NCBI GenBank assembly: GCA_022843505.1
Contig: JALHNN010000001.1
Span: forward strand, 1 to 54,624
Direction: 5' to 3'
Origin: Sulfuritalea sp.
GTDB taxonomy: Bacteria > Pseudomonadota > Gammaproteobacteria > Burkholderiales > Rhodocyclaceae
DNA: 54,624 bases
Below, piece by piece: positions 30,313 through 38,345 of the stretch. The position numbers were made by a program, and so were the translations under genes. Within the stretch, counting starts at the first letter, position 1, and each line of letters starts with the position of its first letter. The notes under the pieces are model-generated. The model ran no database searches, was not told the origin of the DNA, and worked only from the letters and a program-made list of their open reading frames with translations.

Positions 30313-30588
30313 ATGAACACGCGAAACATAATCTTGAGTGGAATCGGCTATCGCATGACAGAAATAGACGGCCAACTCATCTTTGAGGAGGTCGGAGGAA
30401 TCTATGGGGTAACAAACCGCTTCACCCTCGAATGGCTAGGCACCGGATGGTATCTCGTGGATTTCGAGCACAGCTTCGGACACGTCCGGCTCTCGCACAT
30501 CAGCGCAGCGGAAAAGTGGGTCCGCGAGAACTACACCACCGAATACAAAGACGGCACAGGAACGGTGAAGCTGAACAGGCCGAGCTGA
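30313..30588 (+). CDS. Cassette gene: small hypothetical protein
   Basis: A 91-residue product: MNTRNIILSGIGYRMTEIDG and RFTLEWLGTGWYLVDFEHSF followed by GHVRLSHISAAEKWVRENYT. The mix of strands and one helix suggests a compact domain. ATG 30313 is 9 bases after the GTTCAGC box, the normal cassette position. Function unknown. Confidence 0.65.
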   Translation: MNTRNIILSGIGYRMTEIDGQLIFEEVGGIYGVTNRFTLEWLGTGWYLVDFEHSFGHVRLSHISAAEKWVRENYTTEYKDGTGTVKLNRPS

Positions 30589-30641
30589 GGAGCGGAGATG
30601 CAATTTATGAATAGCAAGCAAAACGAGAATCCGTCGCCTCT

Positions 30642-30753
30642 GGCGAACAAATAGTTCAGCCGCGAGGCCGCGAATTTCACCTATGAAAAGCACACGGAAA
30701 AGACTTACGAAAAAGGACAGCCCGGCCTCGTTGGCTGGAACGGCGGGTTCGCC
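30642..30753 (+). repeat. attC-like site with start codon in its loop
   Basis: Outer box GGCGAAC (30642-30648), 8 bases, inner arm CAGCCGCGAGGCCG (30657 onward), partner CGGCCTCGTTGGCTG, 9 bases, outer box GTTCGCC (30747-30753). Outer boxes are perfect reverse complements. The next gene's ATG (30683) is in the loop. A degenerate GCTGAAC box (30570-30576) and a 15-codon frame precede it, perhaps the remnant of another site or cassette. Confidence 0.75.
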
Positions 30754-31117
30754 TCTTTTGCTTTCAGCGCACGCCGTCCAGAATCCCGATGTGGGGCATG
30801 GCTGGCAACTCGACCTGAAATGCGGCGCTCCGCAACTGGTGATCTACCATGTGTGGACTATCGGGACATACAAAAACGGGCACCCGATGTTCGATCTTCG
30901 GGCTGTGACTACCGACAGTCTCAAGGCAAAAGAATATTCGAAGATGCTCCGCCGCGACAAGGAGGCGAATAGAGAAACGTGGTATCGCGTCCACATCGAG
31001 CCGCGTGTGGCAAACCACCTCTACGGTGAGTGTATGCGCGAATTTCGAGAAGCCACCGGACGCTTGGCGAACAACCCAGTCAGACACGAAGGGGCGCAGC
31101 CCCGGAGTTGTCTGTAG
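30683..31117 (+). CDS. Cassette gene: hypothetical protein
   Basis: A 144-residue product. Residues about 13-24 (SPASLAGTAGSP) are repeat-encoded. The body has QLVIYHVWTIGTYKNGHPMF and TWYRVHIEPRVANHLYGECM. The C-terminus RLANNPVRHEGAQPRSCL is read through the next site. The fold is unrecognised. Confidence 0.62.
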   Translation: MKSTRKRLTKKDSPASLAGTAGSPLLLSAHAVQNPDVGHGWQLDLKCGAPQLVIYHVWTIGTYKNGHPMFDLRAVTTDSLKAKEYSKMLRRDKEANRETWYRVHIEPRVANHLYGECMREFREATGRLANNPVRHEGAQPRSCL

Positions 31118-31131
31118 TGGACTGGTTCGCA
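31066..31131 (+). repeat. attC-like site, sister of the 30245 site
   Basis: Outer box GGCGAAC (31066-31072), 8 bases, inner arm CAGACACGAAGGGGC (31081-31095), short loop, partner GCCCCGGAGTTGTCTG (31099-31114), 10 bases, outer box GTTCGCA (31125-31131). Spacers AACCCAGT and TAGTGGACTG nearly match those at 30245 although the stems differ. Confidence 0.8.
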
Positions 31132-31135
31132 CTTT

Positions 31136-31438
31136 ATGGACATCGGAACTAAAATCATCGACGAGATCGTGAAGCAGGGAATGTTCTGCGTGAACTATCC
31201 TGACCCAGAAGCCGCGCACGTCTTTGTGTGGTCATCGGGGGCGGCGGAACAACTCCACGCCATCGTTTGCGAATCCGGCGAGGTGCAAATCCCGCGCCGA
31301 GAGGCCGCGCTCTACGGCCAAGCCCTGCAACTCTTGGGCGCACCCGACAACGGCAATCCTGCCGAGCTGCTGGAATGGGCCGAGAAAACAGGGAAGCGCC
31401 TTTGTGCGAACGTTACGGCTCAGCCACGCGACCTATGA
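31136..31438 (+). CDS. Cassette gene: hypothetical protein
   Basis: A 100-residue product: EIVKQGMFCVNYPDPEAAHV, HAIVCESGEVQIPRREAALY and GNPAELLEWAEKTGKRLCAN. ATG 31136 is 4 bases after the GTTCGCA box. The C-terminal ANVTAQPRDL comes from the next repeat. ATGA overlap to the following gene. Function unknown. Confidence 0.65.
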   Translation: MDIGTKIIDEIVKQGMFCVNYPDPEAAHVFVWSSGAAEQLHAIVCESGEVQIPRREAALYGQALQLLGAPDNGNPAELLEWAEKTGKRLCANVTAQPRDL

Positions 31439-31492
31439 GCAACATACCTGAAGACACGTTCCCTCGCGTTGAGCTGGGGCCGGTGGTTGGGG
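31405..31492 (+). repeat. attC-like site between cassette genes
   Basis: Outer box TGCGAAC (31405-31411), 9 bases, inner arm CAGCCACGCGACC, partner CCTCGCGTTGAGCTG, 9 bases, outer box GTTGGGG (31486-31492). The right arm carries two extra bases. The next gene starts in the loop (31435). Confidence 0.7.
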
Positions 31493-31692
31493 GCCGCTCG
31501 AAGCCGCTGAGCGACACCCAACTGCTGGACTGGATTGAGAACAATCCCGGACGGGTTCTGCACGCCAAAGGCTACCATGGGTCTCGCGATTCGTGGGGAT
31601 GGACAGAGCGCGGCGACTGGCGTGAAGCGAAATCCCTGCGCCATGCAGTGCTGGCAGCTATCGCGTCCTATGAAAAACAGACAGGCCCCTAA
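31435..31692 (+). CDS. Cassette gene: small hypothetical protein
   Basis: An 85-residue product: MSNIPEDTFPRVELGPVVGG is partly repeat-encoded; DTQLLDWIENNPGRVLHAKG and WTERGDWREAKSLRHAVLAA resemble small phage early proteins with a Leu-rich helix. Its stop TAA lies inside the box CCCTAAC, the standard cassette ending. Function unknown. Confidence 0.65.
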   Translation: MSNIPEDTFPRVELGPVVGGRSKPLSDTQLLDWIENNPGRVLHAKGYHGSRDSWGWTERGDWREAKSLRHAVLAAIASYEKQTGP

Positions 31693-31876
31693 CAATGGAG
31701 ATGTGCCGACGAGCGGCACGAACGGAGAATAATTTATGCCCGTCGAAATCACAAAAATAGAAACCGACAAAGACGACCAACTGGTCATCCATGTGCGAGG
31801 CACCGGAGGCTTGAGCGCAGAAGCAACACCCGGATCAGTCGCCACGCCGCTCGTTGGCACTGGCTCGTGGTTGGGC
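31687..31876 (+). repeat. attC-like site, long form
   Basis: Outer box CCCTAAC (31687-31693), 9 bases, inner arm GTGCCGACGAGCGGC, partner GCCGCTCGTTGGCAC (ending near 31860), 9 bases, outer box GTTGGGC (31870-31876). The 15-base arms pair with one G-T position. The 190-base length leaves room for the first 40 codons of the next gene. Confidence 0.75.
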
Positions 31877-32062
31877 TCCGGTGCCGAATCGGCGAAGTCT
31901 TTGATCGAGCACTGGGAGACGCGCGCCGACTACCGACGCGGGCGCGGCTGGGATGACTCCGCGATGGCCTTCCAATACTGCGCAAACCAGCTCCGGGCGG
32001 CAATCGGCCTGCCCGAACGTCGCCAGCCGGAGCCCAACAGAACCGATGAGCCACACGGATAA
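31736..32062 (+). CDS. Cassette gene: hypothetical helical protein
   Basis: A 108-residue product with start ATG 31736 in the loop. TPLVGTGSWLGSGAESAK is repeat-derived; SLIEHWETRADYRRGRGWDD and SAMAFQYCANQLRAAIGLPE resemble small phage helical proteins. The C-terminus PEPNRTDEPHG is read into the terminal half site 32032-32059, which has GCCCAAC, 9 bases and GAGCCACACGG but no partner arm. Confidence 0.65.
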   Translation: MPVEITKIETDKDDQLVIHVRGTGGLSAEATPGSVATPLVGTGSWLGSGAESAKSLIEHWETRADYRRGRGWDDSAMAFQYCANQLRAAIGLPERRQPEPNRTDEPHG

Positions 32063-32183
32063 ATCAGCAGCGCACCAGTCCGAACGCCCGCCCGTTTCTC
32101 GATCCACGAAACGCTATTTGGCAAGTCCGTCTCCCCAACCCTCGCCGGCCGCAAGATAACGACCCTCCTGCTTAATTACCGAC

Positions 32184-32432
32184 ATGTCCCAACCTTACAC
32201 GCCGCCACCGTCAAAGCTGACTGTCGCTGACCTTCCGCTTGGGTGGCTTCCGGCGCTCCAAGAGATTGTTGTGCGCCATGGCACCAAGCTTCGCCCGTCT
32301 CCCGTGCGCCCAAGCATCGAGGCGTGGTCAGTCGGTCGCGCTTGCTGGTGCGAAATCATGCTGCCGGGTGGCGGCTACCTGTTTGAGAACGACGCCGAGC
32401 GGGACTTGGCAATGAGGGCGCTGGATGTTTGA
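32184..32432 (+). CDS. Hypothetical protein upstream of the helicase
   Basis: An 82-residue product: MSQPYTPPPSKLTVADLPLG and RPSIEAWSVGRACWCEIMLP then GGYLFENDAERDLAMRAL. It overlaps the helicase gene by 8 bases. It lies outside array 2 and returns to ordinary phage early-gene layout. Function unknown. Confidence 0.6.
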   Translation: MSQPYTPPPSKLTVADLPLGWLPALQEIVVRHGTKLRPSPVRPSIEAWSVGRACWCEIMLPGGGYLFENDAERDLAMRALDV

Positions 32433-34269
32433 CGATGTAATATCCGTGGATATTTGCGACGCGCCGGCCGATGGGCGCCTGAACATCACTCTGCGCGGGC
32501 ATCAGCCGGCATGGGTCGAGAAGGTCGAACGCGACCTGGAGACCCATTCCCGCCTGCTTTTCGTGGCCCCCGGAGGTATCGGGAAGTCAACCGTCTTCGC
32601 CGCTCTCGCTGCCAGGCAGCACGCACGCGGAGGACGCACGCTCGTTCTCGCCAATCGAGACCGGCTTGTCCGGCAAACGGCCGGACGCATCGCCAGCGAA
32701 ACCGGGGTCCATGTCGAGATGGAGATGGGAAAGGAGCGGGCCGGTCTCTACGCACCCATCGTGGTGGCCTCGGTTCAGACCCTCGGGAGGGTGGACCGCC
32801 TGCTGGGGTTTCCGCCGGACCACTTCGACTTGGTGGTGGCGGACGAGTGCCACCTGTCGCTTGCCCCCCAGTCCATGCGCGTGCTGAATTACTTTCATTA
32901 CGGAGCGGACAGCCTGACCGATGGATGGAGTCGCCCCAAGGACGGGGATTACATTTCCTTGTCCCCCGTCGTCGGATTCACCGCAACGCCCAACATCGGG
33001 AAGACCCGTAACCTGGGGGAATTCTTCCATCACCGGACGGTCAATTATTCCTACCTCCATGCCGTCGAGGACGGGTGGCTCGTTTCGCCGACCGAAATCA
33101 ACATCCCGGTCAAGGTGGATGTGAGGAGCCAGCGGACCGCCAAGACCCCGCATGGACTGGACTTCAATCCAAAGGGGCTTGGGAAGGCGCTCATTCCCAT
33201 CATCGACCGGCTGGCTGAACAGATCGTGGAGCACGCCAGCGACCGCAAGACGATGGCGTTCGTGCCATCTGTCGAGTGCGCCAGGCTCCTGAGCGATGCG
33301 CTCGTTCGGCTCGGAATGTGGAGCGTGTTCGTCAGCGGTGAATGCCTGGACCGTAACGAGAAAACGGAGGCGTTCGTCGAGCGCGGAGCCGGCTCCGTCT
33401 TGGTGAACTGCGCGTTGTATAATTACGGGATAGATTTTCCTGACGTAGATTGCATTGCGTGGTTCCGGCCGACTATCAGCACCGCTTTTTACATTCAGGG
33501 CATCTATCGGGCCTCCCGTGTCCTCCCGGGGGTAATAGACGGACTGGAGACTGCCGAGGAGCGCATCGCAGCCATTGCCGCCAGCGCCAAACCCAACTTC
33601 CTGATTCTCTCCCCGTTCTTCGTGTCCGACCGCATTGACCTGTGCAACCCTTACGACCTGTTCACCGATCAGCCCGAGGTAAAGAAGGCCATGGCCGAGT
33701 CAGGGGAACTGAGCGTTGAATCCGCCAAGCGGGCCGAACGTGACTTTCTGAAGGCCATGGAGAAGGAGGCGGCCAAGCACGCCGCCCGGGAGGCGAGAGC
33801 CATTGACCCCTTGGCGTGGTCCGTCTTCGTCGGTGAGACAAAGGTGTTGAACTACGCCCCGTCCACGCCATCCGAGGCCAAGCCCCCATCGCCCGAGGAA
33901 ATTGAGTTTATCCGCAACGCCGGGATGAACCCCCAAGTCATCACCTGTTCAGGTCAGGCCCAACAGATCATCAAGGTGATGCTAGCCAGGCAGGAGATGA
34001 AGCTGGCCTACCCGAAGCAGATCAAGGAACTGCGGAGGATCACCGCGCAGGAGCGATGCGCCTACCTGCTGCGCGTGGTTGCCCCGGAAATCGCCGAAGC
34101 CTCGCGTCACTTGCCGCTGCTGGAACGACTTAATTACCTGACGGCGAACGCACCGCAGGAGCAACTGGACTTTCTGCCCCGGATCGGGTTCAGCGATTCC
34201 AAGCTTATGACAATGGGCCGGGGGCAGGCCGGGATAATTATCAGCCGGGCGAGCCAGCGGCACTACTAG
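32425..34269 (+). CDS. SF2 DECH-box helicase
   Basis: A 614-residue superfamily-2 helicase. Walker A APGGIGKST (about 48-56), DECH box (about 139-142), motif III-like GFTATPN (about 184), and a C-terminal RecA domain with LVNCALYNYGIDFPDVDCIA and YIQGIYRASR. Motif VI reads Q-G-I-Y-R-x-x-R instead of the usual Q-x-x-G-R-x-x-R, which may affect its coupling. It probably remodels replication or recombination DNA. Its stop TAG is shared with the convergent gene at 34266 through the palindrome CTAG. Confidence 0.88.
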   Translation: MFDDVISVDICDAPADGRLNITLRGHQPAWVEKVERDLETHSRLLFVAPGGIGKSTVFAALAARQHARGGRTLVLANRDRLVRQTAGRIASETGVHVEMEMGKERAGLYAPIVVASVQTLGRVDRLLGFPPDHFDLVVADECHLSLAPQSMRVLNYFHYGADSLTDGWSRPKDGDYISLSPVVGFTATPNIGKTRNLGEFFHHRTVNYSYLHAVEDGWLVSPTEINIPVKVDVRSQRTAKTPHGLDFNPKGLGKALIPIIDRLAEQIVEHASDRKTMAFVPSVECARLLSDALVRLGMWSVFVSGECLDRNEKTEAFVERGAGSVLVNCALYNYGIDFPDVDCIAWFRPTISTAFYIQGIYRASRVLPGVIDGLETAEERIAAIAASAKPNFLILSPFFVSDRIDLCNPYDLFTDQPEVKKAMAESGELSVESAKRAERDFLKAMEKEAAKHAAREARAIDPLAWSVFVGETKVLNYAPSTPSEAKPPSPEEIEFIRNAGMNPQVITCSGQAQQIIKVMLARQEMKLAYPKQIKELRRITAQERCAYLLRVVAPEIAEASRHLPLLERLNYLTANAPQEQLDFLPRIGFSDSKLMTMGRGQAGIIISRASQRHY

Positions 34270-34805
34270 CGGTTATCCTTAAGCAGCCGGTCCCGCATCA
34301 GCGCCTTCACGTTCTCGTCAATCCGCGCCTGAGTGAGCCGCATTTCATCGAGGATCTTGGCCATTTCCCGGATGGCAGAATCGTTGGCGTCCTGCCTTTT
34401 ATCAATTGAAGCCACCCGCACCTGCGTAGAGCGGGAAAGCTCCGAACCCTCACGATCCATGCGTGCCAGCCGGGCCTCGTGGATTTCCACGGCCCGGGTG
34501 ATCGTCACGAGGCTCCTTTCCAATCCGGCATATTGTCCTGATACTGCCGCCACCTGGATAGAGATAGGCGCCACCGCCTTGGCCGTTTCGCTGCCGACAA
34601 ACGCAGCTCCACCGTAAAGGATGGCCGACATGCCGCCCACCGTCAGGAACATCAGGATCATGGAAAGAATCCTGAACAGCATGGTCCAGTCCCGGCCTTG
34701 CGAACCCATCGGCGCGTCGCTTTGCGCGTTGGCGGACTGGGCAATTACGGCACCCATGCCCTGCGCGCCAATCGGGGCATCCCTGTCTGTGTTCTTGGGT
34801 GGCAT
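34266..34805 (-). CDS. Membrane-anchored coiled-coil protein
   Basis: A 179-residue product with a hydrophobic segment (MLFRILSMILMFLTVGGMSA, residues about 42-61) and a long C-terminal coiled coil (EIHEARLARMDREGSELSRS; IREMAKILDEMRLTQARIDE). Topology resembles an inner-membrane lysis accessory or spanin partner, but this is inference from position. Its stop coincides with that of the convergent helicase gene. Confidence 0.55.
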   Translation of the reverse strand: MPPKNTDRDAPIGAQGMGAVIAQSANAQSDAPMGSQGRDWTMLFRILSMILMFLTVGGMSAILYGGAAFVGSETAKAVAPISIQVAAVSGQYAGLERSLVTITRAVEIHEARLARMDREGSELSRSTQVRVASIDKRQDANDSAIREMAKILDEMRLTQARIDENVKALMRDRLLKDNR

Positions 34806-34828
34806 GGCAGGCTTATCGGATTACGCGA

Positions 34829-35089
34829 CTACTTGGCTTTGAGGTCAATAGTAGCCTTTGTGACCCAGTAGCCGTTGTATTGGCCGTGCAGCTCACCGCT
34901 GACCCATTTGCCGTCCCTCTTTTCCCCGCTCCCCTTGAGCGAAGCCGAGGTGAACTTGGCCGCATATCCCACCTCGATGTATTCCCAGTTCCCATTTGGA
35001 ATCTGGGCGTCGAGCTTCTGGATCGGATTGGTGGCGCATCCGGAAAGGAAGGCACAGGACAGGGCGACGATGACAGGTTTGTGTTTCAT
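34829..35089 (-). CDS. Small lipoprotein
   Basis: An 86-residue product with a signal peptide ending in the lipobox LSGC (15-18), so it is probably acylated at Cys18. The mature part (NGNWEYIEVGYAAKF, GQYNGYWVTKATIDLKAK) is beta-rich. Overlaps the next gene by 4 bases. Likely an outer-membrane component of the lysis cluster, for example a spanin-type protein. Confidence 0.75.
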   Translation of the reverse strand: MKHKPVIVALSCAFLSGCATNPIQKLDAQIPNGNWEYIEVGYAAKFTSASLKGSGEKRDGKWVSGELHGQYNGYWVTKATIDLKAK

Positions 35090-35508
35090 GGGAGTGCGGG
35101 ATGAGAGTGATCTTCATTCCAGTATTTGCCGCCAAATATGCGGACGGCGCGGTAGGCGACGGCGCGAATATCCCAGCGTGCGCCGGCCTCTTTCATGGCT
35201 TCAAGGAACACGTCGTCGGCCTGCTTTCTGGTGTATTTCTGACCGGTGGCCATGACCCCCTTCCAATTGTAAAGAGCGTCGTGGGGGATAGACGGGTATA
35301 GGACGCAGGGATCGTCAGGATCGACATATTGCCACGCGATCCTGGGAATGCTGGCGAAGTCGGTCTCAAAGCCGGCCGGCACCGTGAAGGTACCAAGGGC
35401 CTCGGATCGGTAGATGAAATCCTGTGTCAGAATCCACCGCTGGCGCTTCCCGGTCTCGCCCGGCGGAACGGCGTCGATGCTTAGGGTGGACAGGAATCGT
35501 TTGGTCAT
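35086..35508 (-). CDS. DUF1353 family protein
   Basis: A 140-residue product with the family signatures FETDFASIPR and PHDALYNWKG, the latter carrying His-Asp likely for metal or catalysis. DUF1353 proteins are frequent in phages beside lysis genes; biochemical role unknown. Start ATG 35508 overlaps the holin-like gene's stop. Continues the ATGA-coupled lysis-type cluster. Confidence 0.8.
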   Translation of the reverse strand: MTKRFLSTLSIDAVPPGETGKRQRWILTQDFIYRSEALGTFTVPAGFETDFASIPRIAWQYVDPDDPCVLYPSIPHDALYNWKGVMATGQKYTRKQADDVFLEAMKEAGARWDIRAVAYRAVRIFGGKYWNEDHSHPALP

Positions 35509-35846
35509 TTCGGGAAGGGAGGGGAGGTGCCGTTGGTCTGGGCCACGGAAGGCCGCACAAAAGCGATGATGGCCACGCAGCCGGGTTGAAGGACGCGGCA
35601 AGCAGCCTCTACGTAGACCCAGCTTTGCTCCCGGGACACGTCCGCCAGGGCTTGCAGGGAGGCCGCCGTGGCGTACAAGAAGGCCATCGCATAGGCCAGA
35701 GAGTGCTTGGCCGCATGGATGGCAAGGCCACCGATCACGGAAGACACCAAGGGGCTCAGTTCATTCCTCACCTGCCGTGCGACAAGGAGCATGACCAGCA
35801 GGGCAATCAGCGGCCAGACCAACGGGGGAACGTCGAGGATGTCCAT
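35505..35846 (-). CDS. Holin-like membrane protein
   Basis: A 113-residue product. A hydrophobic helix near the N-terminus (VWPLIALLVMLLVA) and a second amphipathic/hydrophobic region (SLAYAMAFLYATAASL) with a third weaker one near residues 88-98 fit a small membrane protein. Position inside the lipoprotein/DUF1353 cluster supports a holin role, not proven. Confidence 0.6.
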   Translation of the reverse strand: MDILDVPPLVWPLIALLVMLLVARQVRNELSPLVSSVIGGLAIHAAKHSLAYAMAFLYATAASLQALADVSREQSWVYVEAACRVLQPGCVAIIAFVRPSVAQTNGTSPPFPK

Positions 35847-35847
35847 T

Positions 35848-36402
35848 TCAGGGTGGGTTGAAGGCGCCTAGTTCGATGCCAAGAATGACTTCCTTGAACT
35901 CAGCCAGTGGCCTGATCCTGAACGGCCCCGCGTCAAACTGGGGCTCAATGATGAAAATTCCCCTGTCCGTGGCGACGCCCACCATGGAGTGCCGCTGATT
36001 GCCCGGGGCGCTGACGGTGATGCGGGCCACAAGGGGGGCGGCGAACACGTTTCCGTCGGCGGCTTTCTTGCTGGCAATCTCCATGAACAAGCCGGCGAAA
36101 TTCTCGCAGTCAAACGAGTTCTTGGTGTATCGCAGTCCGATGGCCATGGCTGCGCTCCACGTCCATGAAGTGTATCGATCCAGCCACTCCTTTGAGACCA
36201 ACGTATAGGAGTCGTCAGAGTAGCTAATTGCCGCCTTGGGGGCGACGGCGCGCGCCTCGGTCAGAACCTGAAGCGCATTAAACTCGCGTGTGTCATCCGG
36301 CTGAATCCACGCTGGGGCGCGTGGAATGGTGATGCTATCGGCGGTCTCGCAGCCGGAGAGAAGGGCAAGAAATGCGAGGAGGATAATAGCTCTGGTAAAC
36401 AC
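35848..36402 (-). CDS. Lipoprotein with papain/NlpC-like cysteine protease pattern
   Basis: A 184-residue product. Signal peptide with lipobox LSGC (15-18). The mature domain shows FDCENFA (Cys99), RHSMVGV (His138) and FIIEPQ (Glu153), the order and spacing of NlpC/P60-type or transglutaminase-like hydrolases. No other cell-wall enzyme is seen in the window, so this may be the phage endolysin or a cell-envelope modifier; inference. Confidence 0.6.
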   Translation of the reverse strand: MFTRAIILLAFLALLSGCETADSITIPRAPAWIQPDDTREFNALQVLTEARAVAPKAAISYSDDSYTLVSKEWLDRYTSWTWSAAMAIGLRYTKNSFDCENFAGLFMEIASKKAADGNVFAAPLVARITVSAPGNQRHSMVGVATDRGIFIIEPQFDAGPFRIRPLAEFKEVILGIELGAFNPP

Positions 36403-36408
36403 CGTAAA

Positions 36409-37932
36409 TCACGAGCTGACCGATTTGATAACCGTGAACCGGAAAACTGGCTGCTCGGTCGTCGTGCCTCCGGTTGTCGCGAAGGTGATCCGGAAGGAGC
36501 CGGCGGCAATGTTGGTTATGTGCAGCATGTAAAGATCGGTACCAGAAACCTGATTGGGAATGATCGTGTCGGCCGCGCCCACGGCCGAGTTCGTGACTGT
36601 GAACGATTGCCAAGCAGTGGAACCGGCGGCAGAGACGAGGGTGATGGTTCCTGTCACCTTGTTGAGTGTCACTCCGGTTGTCCGGCCGGTGATCTGCGTG
36701 ACCGTGCCGCCCGCGCCGGTGCCGTAGCCAATGCCGGCGGTGGGGGAGGTGGACAGGAGGCCGGCCTTTGACGTGATCTCCCCGGTATTGGCGAAGATCA
36801 TCGCCGAACCGGTGGTGCTGGAACTCCACACCATCGAGTTTGAGCCGTTTAGGAAAAATCCCCAAATGTCTGTTGCGCTACCGGCGTTGCGGAATGACCA
36901 TTGGTTGCCCGTGTTGTTAGTCGCGGACGTGATGAGCGCGGCAGTTGAGCCGGTGGAGGCGATATTGACCTGGCCGCCGAAGTAACTCGGCCCGCCAGCG
37001 TTGCCCGAAAGGCCGATATTTGTCCCCACCCGACCGGCGCCTGATGTGGTGTTTGTCGCCGCAGTTGACGAGTCCATCAACACCGATCCCGTCCCCGTCG
37101 GCGTCAGCGTGATTGACTGATTGGTCCCCGTCGCCGTCAGACCGATGCTGCCGGTCGCGCCGTTGAGGATGCTGCCGGAGGTGCCGAAGGTCAGGTTGCC
37201 CGTTTGGGTTACCCCTCCAGCGTTTCCAACTCGAAACTGGCTCACCCCGCCAACCTGCGCATCGATCAGGCTCTGCGTGCCGCTACCGACGGCTGTTTGG
37301 GTACGGTTGATCAGCAGGTCGGTGTTCGCGGCGGTGCCGGAGGCTTGGTTATAGGTAGGGGTGATGGAGACCCCAACCTGAGTGCCAGAAGTCTGGGCAT
37401 TCGTCTCGCGGCTCAGGCCGAGCGTTCGGAAGATTCCGGTGCCACCCTTGGCGGTGGCCAAGAACGCCGTGTTTCCGGACCACAACGCCTCCAGCCGCTC
37501 AAAATTCGTTGTCTGATCCGCCGTGTTGTACAACTGGAGTCCGGCGGTCGCCGTACTGGGAAGCCGGACGCCCCCTCCTGCTGTGTTCAGGTTGATGGCC
37601 CCCGTCGTGCTCGGCGTCAGCGTAATGGACTTGGCTGCCCCTCCCGCCGTCAACGCAATCGACCCGGCGCTACTCACGGCAAAGGCGTCAGGCACCGCCA
37701 GCGTCGTGCCCAGCAGCGTCAGATTGTTGAACGTCGGCGAATCCTCAGTCCCCAATCCAACTGAAGATAGAAACGACGGCAGTGAGCCAGACGTGATCGC
37801 ACTCTGCCCGGGCACGTCACGCTGGATGTTCCCGGTACCCCCCGGATTACGCTGCGAGAGGATGATCGTATTGGCGGCTTGCCCGAACAGCAACGTCGGC
37901 GCAAGGGACAGAAGGAGCAGTAGTTTCTTCAT
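36409..37932 (-). CDS. Secreted fibre-like repeat protein
   Basis: A 507-residue Ser/Thr/Gly/Ala-rich protein with a Sec signal peptide (MKKLLLLLSLAPTLLFGQ). The body has many short beta repeats with GTGS/TSGS turns (for example SIALTAGGAAKSITLTPSTT; SIGLTATGTNQSITLTPTGT), like tail-fibre beta-helices. The C-terminus (about 440-507) has a separate beta domain. Signal peptides are unexpected for fibres assembled in the cytoplasm. Confidence 0.7.
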   Translation of the reverse strand: MKKLLLLLSLAPTLLFGQAANTIILSQRNPGGTGNIQRDVPGQSAITSGSLPSFLSSVGLGTEDSPTFNNLTLLGTTLAVPDAFAVSSAGSIALTAGGAAKSITLTPSTTGAINLNTAGGGVRLPSTATAGLQLYNTADQTTNFERLEALWSGNTAFLATAKGGTGIFRTLGLSRETNAQTSGTQVGVSITPTYNQASGTAANTDLLINRTQTAVGSGTQSLIDAQVGGVSQFRVGNAGGVTQTGNLTFGTSGSILNGATGSIGLTATGTNQSITLTPTGTGSVLMDSSTAATNTTSGAGRVGTNIGLSGNAGGPSYFGGQVNIASTGSTAALITSATNNTGNQWSFRNAGSATDIWGFFLNGSNSMVWSSSTTGSAMIFANTGEITSKAGLLSTSPTAGIGYGTGAGGTVTQITGRTTGVTLNKVTGTITLVSAAGSTAWQSFTVTNSAVGAADTIIPNQVSGTDLYMLHITNIAAGSFRITFATTGGTTTEQPVFRFTVIKSVSS

Positions 37933-37956
37933 GGAAGTGGTGGCCCGGTGCAGAGG

Positions 37957-38274
37957 TTAACCAGCGGGGGGCGGCTCCGACTGTGCTTCCTTCTCCTGAA
38001 CCGCAATGGCTGCGACAGCAGCATTGATTTCAGAATACGTGTAAGTCTTCCCGTTGACCTTCACGGTCTTGTCGGAATCAGCCTTCCACGTCACCGACTG
38101 CCAGGGCTGCTGAAAGGTGGTGCCATCGACCACGATTGTCTTCTCAAAGAAGGCCGTGGCCGTCTTTTGCGGCGGGTCCGACTGAATACGGACGAGGACC
38201 TCTGTGACCGTTTGCGAGAAAGCGGAAGCCGCAAGCAGCAGACCCGCGATGATGGCGATGATCAGTTTCTTCAT
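37957..38274 (-). CDS. Small secreted protein
   Basis: A 105-residue product, ATG 38274, with a signal peptide (MKKLIIAIIAGLLLAASAFS). The mature part (VLVRIQSDPPQKTATAFFEK; WKADSDKTVKVNGKTYTYSE) is beta-rich and contains an AEIN-type helix. 24 bases upstream of the fibre-like gene; likely same transcript. Function unknown. Confidence 0.7.
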   Translation of the reverse strand: MKKLIIAIIAGLLLAASAFSQTVTEVLVRIQSDPPQKTATAFFEKTIVVDGTTFQQPWQSVTWKADSDKTVKVNGKTYTYSEINAAVAAIAVQEKEAQSEPPPAG

Positions 38275-38294
38275 GGGGATTAGGTGGATTCCTG

Positions 38295-38314
38295 TTTGGC
38301 TTGCCCCAGCCAAA
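38295..38314. promoter_or_regulatory. Perfect inverted repeat between divergent genes
   Basis: TTTGGCT (38295-38301) and AGCCAAA (38308-38314) with a 6-base spacer, midway between the divergent starts at 38274 and 38346. May be an operator for both or a hairpin; no promoter elements are clear. Confidence 0.5.
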
Positions 38315-38345
38315 ATAATCGGACAGTCAGAGTCAATAGGTTACG

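Larger units (their letters stand above)
29046..32062 (+). mobile_element. Array 2: attC-like cassette array of seven genes
   Basis: Seven plus-strand genes with attC-like repeats at their boundaries. Six full sites and two half sites (29046-29165, 32032-32059) use the same layout as array 1 in gene orientation: outer box ending AAC, 8-9 bases, inner arm, inner arm with an extra base, 9-10 bases, outer box GTTNNNN. It is opposite in strand to array 1 and 17 kb away. Two sites (30245, 31066) share AACCCxGT and TAGTGGAxTG spacers and look like sisters. No recombinase gene is near. Confidence 0.75.
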
